From contig NZ_JACHYN010000003.1 of the NCBI RefSeq assembly GCF_014192915.1, forward strand, positions 310,001 through 374,000: a stretch of DNA of 64,000 nt, in the 5' to 3' direction. Positions within the stretch are counted from its first letter, which is position 1. The number at the start of each line of letters is the position of its first letter. A model generated the notes under the pieces. That model was not told the DNA's origin. It ran no database searches and saw only the letters and a list, made by a program, of their open reading frames with translations. Shown here piece after piece: positions 1 to 10,802 of the stretch. Both the position numbers and the translations under genes were made by a program. Source of the stretch: Azospirillum sp. OGB3. Its GTDB lineage: Bacteria; Pseudomonadota; Alphaproteobacteria; Azospirillales; Azospirillaceae.

Positions 1-53
1 CCTTCCGGCGCCGGTCCTGTGGCCGCGCCGGTTCTGTGAATCGTGTCGGTGGT

Positions 54-263
54 TTAGAATTCGGTGGTGCTGTCTAGCAGTGTCCGGGCGTCGGTCCGGC
101 GCAGCACATCGAGCAGTTCGTCGTCATCAACGGTCTCCCGCTCTCCAGCTTGGGCAACTCCAAAGCGTTGATGCGCTTCGGTGTTGCTCCCGTTCGTGGT
201 GACGTTGAATTCATAACGCGGTGGAAAGAGGCTTGTTCCCCGGCGGCCACAGCCGAAAACATC
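54..263 (-). pseudogene. possible 3' remnant of an unidentified coding sequence
   Basis: Read on the minus strand, this frame is open for 69 codons and ends with a TAA at 54-56. Its composition is protein-like, with segments such as RYEFNVTTNGS and ELLDVLRRTDARTL. There is a stop in the same frame at 264-266 and no ATG, GTG or TTG near the 5' end, so it cannot be a whole gene as it stands. A frameshift from the overlapping minus frame at 74-301 is one explanation. I do not recognise the family. The rest of positions 1-331 shows nothing else I can support. It may be a decayed transposase or other remnant, but that is a guess. Confidence 0.25.
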
Positions 264-331
264 TTAGGAGGAGAAGTGTTTGGAATCCGGGGGGTATCCA
301 AAGGGATGGCGGAACTGCCCGAAAGGGGATT

Positions 332-1812
<1,481 letters not shown>

Positions 1813-1813
<1 letters not shown>

Positions 1814-3039
1814 CAGCCGGAGAACCCATCGGTGGCCCGATCAGAGGACTGGGGGCGGAGGAGAAGGGCAGCCTTCAACTGGGCCTTGCCGTAGCGGGCC
1901 ATGCGCTCGAAGTCGGCTTTCGGGATCGGCATGTTCATCCGGTCGATGTGAGCGTGGTGACGGTCGTACACAAGCGGATCATGAACATAGAGAAAGCGGT
2001 CGTCGGCACCGGTCACGACGACCCAGTGCGGAAATTTTTCGTGATAGATCCGGTAGGAGCTGATGAGCACGATGGGGATGGCCCCGCCCGCCACCGCGTC
2101 GGCCATGTCCTGGGCGCTCAGGGTGTTGTGGCGGACGGTGGCGCCGCTGCCCTCCAGCTCGTCGAGGAAGTCCTCGTGCACGATGCGCATGACCTCCTTC
2201 TTCTCGTCGCTGCGCACGCTGTCCAGGAAGGGGGTGGCGTTGTCCTTGATGTGGATGTCCACCGCGAAGCCGCGCCGCGCCGCCGCCAGCGCCAGCCCGA
2301 ACGGGCCGCAGCCGCCATGGCCCGAGGTCATGAAGACGGTGGTCGATTCCCGCCACAGCCGGATCTCCAGCTTCCGCCCCAGTTCGATCTCGGCGGGCTT
2401 CAGCGCCTTCATCGCCATCATCAGCGCCGACGGGCCGCAGGTGAAGTCCAGGGTCTGCTGGTAGTAGGGGACCAGGGGGCCGCCCAACGGCGCGCTGGGG
2501 CCGCTGTGGCCGAGGCGCTTCTCCAGCCGCAGCGCCTCCATGTGGTCTTCATAATAGTCGGTGTAGACGCCGAACTCGCGGTAGCCGGCCTTCTTGTAGA
2601 GATCGATCGCCGCGGCGTTGTCGCGCCGCACCTCCAGCCGCAGGTAGATGCAGTCCCGCGAGCGGGCCGCCTGCTCCGCCGCGGCGAGCAGCCGCTTGGC
2701 GACGCCCTGGCCGCGGTGGTCGGGATCGACGGCGAAGGAGTAGAGCCGGGCGAGCGAGGTCCCGGAATGGAAGGACACCAGGGCGTAGCCGACGACGGCG
2801 CCGCTGTGGACTTCCACAAGTCCAGTGGCCTTGGCTTTCGTCAGCAAATATTGAAAACTACGTCGGGTCAGGCGGTCGGTGGCGAAACACCGCTCCTCGA
2901 TGGCCAGCAGCGCGGGGATGTCCGCCGGCTGGGCCTGACGGAGCAGGATGGTGGCGTCGCCGGGCAGCTCCTGGCGGGAGTCCGCAGATACGGTATTGTC
3001 GAGCATCGGGAGGTTCAAAGAGGCTGACACGGACGCCAT
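1813..3039 (-). CDS. GNAT acetyltransferase fused to C39-like cysteine peptidase
   Basis: This is a 408-residue two-domain protein. Residues about 30-170 are a GNAT acetyltransferase with the acetyl-CoA loop RGQGVAKRLL (109-118). Residues about 188-395 are a papain-like C39 peptidase (DUF3335 type) with QTLDFTCGP placing the nucleophile at Cys201, His338 in FPHWVVV and Asp354 in YVHDP. All three expected catalytic residues are present. There is no ABC exporter domain, unlike classical C39 bacteriocin transporters. A GGAGGG ribosome site lies 5 to 10 bases before the ATG at 3037-3039. The gene is first in an operon with the RimK-like ligase and overlaps it. The pair may modify or trim a peptide substrate, which I could not identify here. 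Confidence 0.85.
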
Positions 3040-3207
3040 CTTACTCCCTCCAGCGGGGCTTCGCAGCGATTACCGATCTTCGGTGCGCCGCGGGGACGGT
3101 TCCCGTTTTGGCACAGCGCGTGTGGCACAAGGGCAAGTCTTGGCTGTTGCTCTGGACGAACGGCCTAGCCAATTCGACAGGCCGATTCGACTGGTTGGCG
3201 CAGCGAC

Positions 3208-3223
3208 TTAAACGTTGCTTAAC
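3208..3223. promoter_or_regulatory. candidate CtrA box TTAA-N7-TTAAC upstream of glgP
   Basis: The sequence TTAA, seven bases, TTAAC matches the full CtrA consensus of alphaproteobacteria. It lies 85 bases before the preferred glgP start, in the 268-base divergent region between glgP and the GNAT/C39 gene. Binding and direction are not shown by the sequence alone. Confidence 0.4.
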
Positions 3224-3307
3224 CATGGACCCCGGAAACTGCCGCCGATGGAAGACCGGCTGAATAACCGCCGCTCCAGTTGGCCCTGGAAAGAAGAAAG
3301 TCAAGAC

Positions 3308-5806
3308 ATGGACGCTCGGTATAAGTCCCGCGAGATCGAACGCCGCAGTCTGGATGTCGACGGGCTGAAGCGCTCGTTTCTGGAGTGGCTGGTTTATTCC
3401 GTCGGCAAGGACGCCCGGGCGGCGACCCGGCGCGACTGGTTCCACACCGTGGCGCTGGCCGTGCGCGACCGCCTCGTGGACCGCTGGATGGACACGACGC
3501 GGACCTATTACCAGCAGGACGCCAAGCGCGTTTACTACCTCTCGCTGGAATTCCTGATCGGCCGCCTTCTGACCAACAGCCTCGCCAACCTCGGCATCAC
3601 CGACCAGTGCCGCCAGGCGCTCGACCGCATCGGCCTGAACCTCGACGACGTGGTGGAAGCGGAGCCGGACGCCGCGCTCGGCAACGGCGGCCTCGGCCGT
3701 CTGGCCGCCTGCTTCCTCGACAGCATGGCGTCGGAAGCGCTGCCCGGCTACGGCTACGGCATCCGCTACGAGTTCGGCCTGTTCGAGCAGCGCTTCGAGC
3801 ATGGCTGGCAGGTCGAGTATCCGGAACAGTGGCTGCAATTCGGCAACCCGTGGGAATTCCCGCGTCCGGAGGTGCTGTATCCCGTCCAGTTCTATGGCCG
3901 TGTCGAGGAGTTCCGGGACTCGGTGGGCGAGCGCGCCTACCGCTGGGTCGACGCCGAACGCGTGCTGGCCATGGCCTATGACACGCCGGTGGTCGGCTAC
4001 GGCGGCGATACGATCAACACGCTGCGCCTGTGGTCGGCCCGCGCCACGCGCGACTTCAACTTCGGCCACTTCAACGACGGCGCCTACATGAAGGCGGTCG
4101 AGCAGAAGGTGCTGACCGAGAATCTGAGCCGCGTCCTCTACCCGAACGACGCGACGGAGGGCGGCAAGGAGCTGCGGCTGAAGCAGGAGTACTTCTTCAC
4201 CTCCGCCTCGCTGCAGGACATCCTGCGCCGCTATCTGCAGCACCATTCCAACTTCGACAGCCTGCCGGACAAGGCGGCGATCCAGCTCAACGACACGCAC
4301 CCGGCGATCGGCATCGCCGAGCTGATGCGGCTGTTGGTGGACCAGCACGGCGTGACCTGGGACAAGGCGTGGGACATCACCCGCGCGACCTTCTCCTACA
4401 CCAACCACACGCTGCTGCCGGAGGCGCTGGAGGCGTGGCCGGTGCGCATGATGGAGCGCGTGCTGCCGCGCCACATGCAGATCATCTACGAGATCAACGC
4501 CAAGTTCCTGAACCGCTCCAAGGCGCGGGCGGCCGGCGACAACGGGCGGCTGTCCCGCCTCTCGCTGATCGACGAGCGCGGCGACCGACGGGTGCGCATG
4601 GGCAATCTGGCCTTCCTCGGCTCGCACAAGGTCAACGGCGTGTCGGCCCTGCACACCGAGCTGATGAAGCAGACCGTCTTCGCCGACTTCCACGCGGAAT
4701 TCCCGGAGCGCATCAACAACAAAACCAACGGCATCACCCCGCGCCGCTGGCTGCATCAGGCGAACCAGCCGCTGGCCGCGCTGATCACCAGCCGCATCGG
4801 CAACGGCTGGATCAAGGACCTCAGCCAGATCAGCGCGCTGGCGGAGAAGGCCGACGATCTGGTCTTCCGCGAGGAATTCCGCCGCGCCAAGCGCAAGAAC
4901 AAGAAGCGGCTGGCCGCCTACATCGCGCGCCAGACCGGGGTGGACGTGCAGGTCGACAGCCTGTTCGACGTGCAGGTCAAGCGCATGCACGAGTACAAGC
5001 GCCAGCTCCTGAACATCCTCCAGGCGATCGCGCTGTACAACGAGATGCGCGACAACCCGACCGTCTCCTGGGTGCCGGTGACCAAGATCTTCGCCGGCAA
5101 GGCGGCGCCGAGCTATCACATGGCGAAGCTCATCATCAAGCTCATCAACGATGTGGCGAAGGTGGTGAATCACGACCCGTCGGTGCACGACAACCTGAAG
5201 ATCGTGCTGCTGCCGAACTACAACGTGACGGCGGCGGAGATCATCATGCCGGCGGCGGACCTGTCGGAGCAGATCTCCACCGCGGGCATGGAGGCGTCGG
5301 GCACCGGCAACATGAAGCTGGCCCTGAACGGCGCGCTGACCATTGGCACGCTGGACGGCGCCAACGTCGAGATCCGTGAGCATGTGGGCGAGGACAACAT
5401 CTTCATCTTCGGCCTGACCGCCGAGGAGGTGAACGACCTGCGGGCCAGCGGCGGCTTCAACCCGCGCGACGTCATCGCGTCGAACCCCAGCCTGAAGCGG
5501 GCGCTGGACATGATCTCCACCGGCGTCTTCTCGCCGGACGATCCTCACCGCTACCACCCGATCCTCCAGGCGCTGACCGACGGCGGCGACCATTTCCTGG
5601 TGACGGCGGATTTCTCCGACTACTGCCAGGCGCAGCAGGCGGCCATGGACCTCTACCGCGACCAGGAGGAATGGACGCGAAAGGCCATCCTGAACACCGC
5701 CAACATGGGCTGGTTCTCCTCCGACCGCACCATCATGGAGTATGCGACGGAGATCTGGGACGTGCATCCCGTGAAGCCGGAGCACCCCGCCGAAACCAAG
5801 GACTGA
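3308..5806 (+). CDS. glgP: glycogen phosphorylase
   Basis: This enzyme releases glucose-1-phosphate from glycogen or other alpha-1,4-glucans, using pyridoxal phosphate. The PLP-binding stretch GTGNMKLALNGA is present near the C-terminus, and the upstream motifs NGGLGRLAACFLDSMA and NDTHPAI are typical of the family. From the ATG at 3308 the protein is 832 residues, the usual size. In-frame starts at 3215 (TTG) and 3248 (ATG) would add 31 or 20 residues that look unlike the family, and none of the three has a strong ribosome site, so the start is not certain. No other glycogen genes are nearby, and the gene is followed by its own terminator. Confidence 0.95.
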   Translation: MDARYKSREIERRSLDVDGLKRSFLEWLVYSVGKDARAATRRDWFHTVALAVRDRLVDRWMDTTRTYYQQDAKRVYYLSLEFLIGRLLTNSLANLGITDQCRQALDRIGLNLDDVVEAEPDAALGNGGLGRLAACFLDSMASEALPGYGYGIRYEFGLFEQRFEHGWQVEYPEQWLQFGNPWEFPRPEVLYPVQFYGRVEEFRDSVGERAYRWVDAERVLAMAYDTPVVGYGGDTINTLRLWSARATRDFNFGHFNDGAYMKAVEQKVLTENLSRVLYPNDATEGGKELRLKQEYFFTSASLQDILRRYLQHHSNFDSLPDKAAIQLNDTHPAIGIAELMRLLVDQHGVTWDKAWDITRATFSYTNHTLLPEALEAWPVRMMERVLPRHMQIIYEINAKFLNRSKARAAGDNGRLSRLSLIDERGDRRVRMGNLAFLGSHKVNGVSALHTELMKQTVFADFHAEFPERINNKTNGITPRRWLHQANQPLAALITSRIGNGWIKDLSQISALAEKADDLVFREEFRRAKRKNKKRLAAYIARQTGVDVQVDSLFDVQVKRMHEYKRQLLNILQAIALYNEMRDNPTVSWVPVTKIFAGKAAPSYHMAKLIIKLINDVAKVVNHDPSVHDNLKIVLLPNYNVTAAEIIMPAADLSEQISTAGMEASGTGNMKLALNGALTIGTLDGANVEIREHVGEDNIFIFGLTAEEVNDLRASGGFNPRDVIASNPSLKRALDMISTGVFSPDDPHRYHPILQALTDGGDHFLVTADFSDYCQAQQAAMDLYRDQEEWTRKAILNTANMGWFSSDRTIMEYATEIWDVHPVKPEHPAETKD

Positions 5807-5834
5807 CGCAGGGCCGTCCGGCACCGGACAAAAA

Positions 5835-5863
5835 TTGCGGCGCGAAGGCGCGGGCGCTTTACA
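5835..5863 (+). promoter_or_regulatory. weak candidate promoter for the leader-asd transcript
   Basis: TTGCGG at 5835-5840 and TTTACA at 5858-5863 are 17 bases apart. They would start transcription near 5870, about 25 bases before the leader peptide. Both hexamers are poor matches and overlap the glgP terminator, so this is only the best candidate seen. Confidence 0.25.
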
Positions 5864-5876
5864 AGCCCCGCGCCTT
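5845..5876 (+). terminator. terminator-like hairpin after glgP
   Basis: A perfect 10-base inverted repeat, AAGGCGCGGG and its complement, surrounds a 12-base loop 39 bases after the glgP stop, followed by TCGTTTAT. It probably ends the glgP transcript. Confidence 0.6.
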
Positions 5877-5894
5877 TCGTTTATCTACCGGGTT

Positions 5895-5975
5895 ATGAAT
5901 CGCTCGCTCGCCATCACCACCACCACTACCAAAACGACCCGCTCCGGCGGGCCGTCGGATGGTGGCGTGCGTTGA
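5895..5975 (+). CDS. threonine-rich leader peptide upstream of asd
   Basis: This is a 26-codon open frame from the ATG at 5895 to the TGA at 5973. The peptide begins MNRSLAITTTTTKTTRS, so seven of eight residues after the single Ile are Thr (codons at 5916-5930 and 5934-5939). This closely resembles enterobacterial thrL leader peptides, whose Thr and Ile codons make ribosome stalling sense charged tRNA. It sits 116 bases before asd, whose product serves threonine, methionine and lysine synthesis. No clear ribosome site precedes the ATG, which is a weak point. The gene is too short for normal gene finders. The regulatory role is inferred from codon content, position and the hairpins that follow. 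Confidence 0.7.
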   Translation: MNRSLAITTTTTKTTRSGGPSDGGVR

Positions 5976-6030
5976 TCGAGTAAGACGCTTCACCCACCAC
6001 GAAGGCCCCGCCGGACACGGACGGGGCCTT
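5943..6030 (+). promoter_or_regulatory. attenuator-like alternative hairpins before asd
   Basis: A 9-base stem AAGGCCCCG / CGGGGCCTT (6002-6010 with 6022-6030) forms a terminator-like hairpin. Its left arm can instead pair with the end of the leader peptide gene: 5943-5953 (TCCGGCGGGCC) is complementary to 6004-6015 with one bulged C. The two pairings exclude each other, as in amino-acid attenuators, and stalling on the Thr codons would leave 5943-5953 free. The hairpin lacks a clear T-run, so termination strength is uncertain. Confidence 0.5.
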
Positions 6031-6091
6031 GGTGCATCTGGGGCCGCCGTCCACGCTCGATCCGGGCAAGACCAAAGGACGGACCACACCC

Positions 6092-7105
6092 ATGAGCACC
6101 TCTTCTCCTTCTCCCCGCCGCGTCGCCATCGTCGGTGCCACGGGCGCCGTCGGCCGCGAGATGGTCGATGTTCTTCACCGCCGTTCGTTTCCGGTCGCGG
6201 AACTCGGCCTGTTCGCGTCGGAGCGCAGCGCCGGCCGCAAGGTCGAAACCCCGTTCGGCGAGAAGACCCTCGTGGCGTTCGACGTCGAGAAGGTGAAGGG
6301 CTACGACATCGTCCTGCTCGCCGTGTCCGGCGATTTCGCCAAGGAGCACGCGCCGGCCATCGCCGCCGGCGGGGCGCTGGTGATCGACAACTCCTCGGCC
6401 TTCCGCTACGACGACAACGTCCCGCTGATCGTGCCGGAGATCAACGCCCACGCCATGGGCGACGCCAAGCTGGTCTCCAACCCGAACTGCACGACCGCCA
6501 TCGCCGTCGTGGCGCTCGGGCCGCTGCACAAGGCCTTCGGCCTGAAGCGCGTGATCGTCTCCACCTATCAGGCGACCAGCGGCGCCGGTGCGGAGGGCAT
6601 GGCCGAGCTTGAGGAGCAGACCCGCAACCAGCTCGACGGCAAGCCGGTCGTCAACAGCGTGTTCCGCCACCCGATCCCCTTCAACCTGATCCCCCAGATC
6701 GACGCCTTCCAGGAGAACGGCTACACGAAGGAGGAGATGAAGGTGACCTGGGAGACCCGGAAGATTCTGGAGATCCCGGATCTGCCGGTGAGCTGCACCG
6801 CGGTGCGCATCCCGACCTACCGCGCTCATTCCGAAGCGATCACGGTCGAGACGCTGTCCCCGGTCACCCCGGACGCTGCCCGCGCCGTCCTGGCCGACGC
6901 GCCGGGTGTGGTGGTGAAGGACGTGCCGGCGGACGGCGTCTACCCGATGCCCATCAACGCCACCGGCCAGTTTGACGTCGAGGTCGGCCGCATCCGCACC
7001 AGCCTGATCTTCGGCGACCACGGCCTGGACCTGTTCGTCTGCGGTGACCAGCTCCTGAAGGGTGCGGCTCTGAACGCGGTGCAGATCGCCGAGCTGAGCC
7101 TCTGA
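6092..7105 (+). CDS. asd: aspartate-semialdehyde dehydrogenase
   Basis: The enzyme reduces aspartyl phosphate to aspartate semialdehyde with NADPH, the branch point towards lysine/diaminopimelate, threonine and methionine. The 337-residue protein has the N-terminal nucleotide fold [14 protein letters not shown], the active-site cysteine at 133 in [10 protein letters not shown], and the histidine motif [11 protein letters not shown]. The ATG at 6092 is chosen because the family begins just before the VAIVGATG motif and an AAAGGAC site lies 11 bases upstream. An in-frame TTG at 6029 would add residues that do not fit and falls inside the hairpin. It is probably controlled by the Thr-rich leader upstream. 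Confidence 0.97.
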   Translation: MSTSSPSPRRVAIVGATGAVGREMVDVLHRRSFPVAELGLFASERSAGRKVETPFGEKTLVAFDVEKVKGYDIVLLAVSGDFAKEHAPAIAAGGALVIDNSSAFRYDDNVPLIVPEINAHAMGDAKLVSNPNCTTAIAVVALGPLHKAFGLKRVIVSTYQATSGAGAEGMAELEEQTRNQLDGKPVVNSVFRHPIPFNLIPQIDAFQENGYTKEEMKVTWETRKILEIPDLPVSCTAVRIPTYRAHSEAITVETLSPVTPDAARAVLADAPGVVVKDVPADGVYPMPINATGQFDVEVGRIRTSLIFGDHGLDLFVCGDQLLKGAALNAVQIAELSL

Positions 7106-7119
7106 TCCACGGCCCGATC

Positions 7120-7148
7120 CCCCTCTCCCGCATCCAGCGGGGGAGGGG
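7120..7148. terminator. bidirectional terminator-like hairpin between asd and the TPR gene
   Basis: A 12-base stem (7120-7131 with 7137-7148, one G-U pair) and 5-base loop lies between two converging genes. There is no T-run on either side. Confidence 0.5.
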
Positions 7149-7151
7149 CGG

Positions 7152-8753
7152 TCAGGCCACCCCGTCGTCGAGAATATTGCGCAAACGCGCGCACGCGGCA
7201 TCGACGAAACGTTCGACCGCCGCCGCATCGTCGGCGTTCCGGAACACCGGCCGGATGTTGGGGCACCACAGCGAGCGCCCGTCGCGCAGGCTGAAGTTCT
7301 GAACGAAGGGGCGCGTCAACAGAACCGTCGGAACGCCCAGAGCATCGGCCAAGTGGGCGGTGACGTTGGGAATCGACACCACCGCGTCCAGCGCGGCGAT
7401 CGCGCCGGCGAGCCGGTCGATGTCGGTGAACGGGTCGAAGGCGCCAGGTGAGTGAAGGACAAAGCCATGGCGGTCGCGCAGCGCGCGGATTTCCTCCGCA
7501 TGGTCGCCGTACTGGAGCGTGACGAAGACGACACCCGGCAGGCCGAGCAGCGGGCGCAGCGCTTCCAGGGTGAGTGATTTTCCGGTGTCGGCGGTGCTGG
7601 AACTGGTCCAGGAAATGCCGACCTTGGGACCCGCTCCTAAGGCTTCGAAGTGGCGCCGGCTGTCGGCGACGGCGGATGGATCGGCGACCAGATAGCGGCG
7701 TCGGGCTGGGATGGTCGCCTCCGTGGGGCGCAGCCACCGCATCAGGTCGAAGGCGCTGCACTGCCGGGTGATCCCCCCCACCGTCGTGACCGGCGGATCG
7801 GTGCGCGGTATGAAATCGATGTCGGGAAAGCTGCGCCGGAACAGCGGCAACAGCTTTGGGGTGGTGTCGATGACGACGCGCTCCGCGCGTTCGGCGATCT
7901 CACCATAGAGGCCGGCATAGAGAATTTCCTCCCCGATGGCGTATGGCTGCCAGACCCGCAGCCGCTCTCCGGCAAGGGGGGCTCCCACCCAACGCGGCTC
8001 CGGAAACCGGCGCGCCCGTCCGGCGAATGGGCCATCGGGATAGGCGGCGTACCCTCGGTCGAGGTGGTGCCAAGCCTCCGCAAGACGGCCAAGGCCAAGG
8101 TGAATCCGGCAAAGGTTGAAATGTGCCCGCCAATCCCGGGCGTCGCCGGCCACGGCGCCGGTCAAGGCATCGACCGCTTCGCCGATCCGGGATTGCTGGA
8201 ACAGTGCCAGGCCCAACGCGCACAACAGTCGCGGATGGTCCGGAGCGGTCCGCAGGCCGGCGCGGGCATGCTCCTCGGCGCCGAGCAGGTCATTGACCTC
8301 CCTGCGCGCGTCGGACAGGACGGCCCTGGCTTCGGGACATTCGGGATCGGTCCGCAACACATCCTGGGCCGTCTCAGCGGCCTCGTCGAACCGGCTGAGC
8401 GACGAGAGCGTCTTCGCCAGTTCGATCAGCGCCCCACCATGACCGGGCGCCAGGGCGAGGCAGGAGCGCAGGCTGTGCTCCGCTTCCTGAAATTGACCAG
8501 ACAGCAGGTGGACACGGCCGAGATTCAGGTGAATGTCCGCGTTATCGGGGATGCGTGCGACCGCCGTGGCGAGGCTGTCCCGTGCCTCGTCCAGTCGGTC
8601 CATCTGCGCCTGGGCGATTCCCTGAAGGTACAGCGCATTGCCGTTTTCCGGATCGACCGCCAGGATTTGCCGGCAAACATGCTCGGCCTGCGCCGGTTGC
8701 CCCGCTTGCAGGCAGTCGACGGCCACCATCAGCGCTTCCTGGAGCGTCGCCAT
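7152..8753 (-). CDS. TPR protein with C-terminal glycosyltransferase-like domain
   Basis: The 533-residue protein starts with about seven tetratricopeptide repeats (residues 1-240), for example ALYLQGIAQAQMDRLDEA and NLGRVHLLSGQFQEAE. The C-terminal half (about 270-520) resembles the GT-B fold of heptosyltransferase-like (GT9) proteins, with KVGISWTSS and a late SIPNVTAHLADALGVPTVLL segment. Such proteins often act in glycosylation of surface structures or flagellins, but no substrate is evident here. There is no signal peptide, so it is cytoplasmic. The ATG at 8753 has a GGAAG site upstream. It converges with asd and diverges from prfC, so it is probably transcribed alone. Confidence 0.7.
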   Translation of the reverse strand: MATLQEALMVAVDCLQAGQPAQAEHVCRQILAVDPENGNALYLQGIAQAQMDRLDEARDSLATAVARIPDNADIHLNLGRVHLLSGQFQEAEHSLRSCLALAPGHGGALIELAKTLSSLSRFDEAAETAQDVLRTDPECPEARAVLSDARREVNDLLGAEEHARAGLRTAPDHPRLLCALGLALFQQSRIGEAVDALTGAVAGDARDWRAHFNLCRIHLGLGRLAEAWHHLDRGYAAYPDGPFAGRARRFPEPRWVGAPLAGERLRVWQPYAIGEEILYAGLYGEIAERAERVVIDTTPKLLPLFRRSFPDIDFIPRTDPPVTTVGGITRQCSAFDLMRWLRPTEATIPARRRYLVADPSAVADSRRHFEALGAGPKVGISWTSSSTADTGKSLTLEALRPLLGLPGVVFVTLQYGDHAEEIRALRDRHGFVLHSPGAFDPFTDIDRLAGAIAALDAVVSIPNVTAHLADALGVPTVLLTRPFVQNFSLRDGRSLWCPNIRPVFRNADDAAAVERFVDAACARLRNILDDGVA

Positions 8754-8907
8754 CCGGGTTCTTCCTCACACGGGCGTTAAGCCGGTGGAAGGCTACGGGT
8801 TGGAAATGGCGCCAGTCAAGCCACGCGGCGGTGCAGGCATATGGTCCCGCTCATACGGCGACACTGGCACCTTTGCCATCCCGCTGCTAAATATAGCCCC
8901 GAACGAT

Positions 8908-8940
8908 GAGGGCCGAGGGGCAGCGACGCTTCCGGCCCTC
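8908..8940 (+). promoter_or_regulatory. leader hairpin upstream of prfC
   Basis: GAGGGCCG (8908-8915) pairs perfectly with 8933-8940, followed by CTTCTCTTTG, 38 bases before the prfC start. An AT-rich TAAATATAG at 8887-8895 just upstream could be a -10 element. The hairpin may be a leader terminator or simply structure in the 5' untranslated region. The 224-base divergent region holds nothing else clear. Confidence 0.35.
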
Positions 8941-8977
8941 CTTCTCTTTGTCGCTACGCTGGTTACGGGATTCGCGC

Positions 8978-10585
<1,608 letters not shown>

Positions 10586-10602
10586 CGTTCATACAGAACC
10601 AT

Positions 10603-10640
10603 GCGGAACGCGCTGACCATTGGCTGGCATCGCGTTCCGC
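10603..10640 (+). terminator. terminator-like hairpin after prfC
   Basis: GCGGAACGCG (10603-10612) pairs perfectly with 10631-10640 across an 18-base loop, 17 bases after the prfC stop. There is no T-run. Confidence 0.45.
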
Positions 10641-10802
10641 GTGTTGCTCCGCCCCTCTGATTCGAGTAGCGTTCGCTGATGCAGCCTCCGCGGCATGGTG
10701 CCGCAAGGCGTTGTGCTTCAAGGTTTCGGGGCGAGATCAGAGAAACGGCGGAATTTCTGGACCCGGCTGGACCGTGGTCGGAGACCGAAAAAGAGGGGCG
10801 GC

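Noticed and set aside
3041..5824. A 927-codon open frame antisense to glgP
   Set aside because: It mirrors the codon bias of glgP, is rich in Arg, Val, His and Asp, and matches no family.
8866..8880. A sigma-54-like TGGCAC...TTGC upstream of prfC
   Set aside because: The GG to GC spacing is three bases too short for a -24/-12 promoter.
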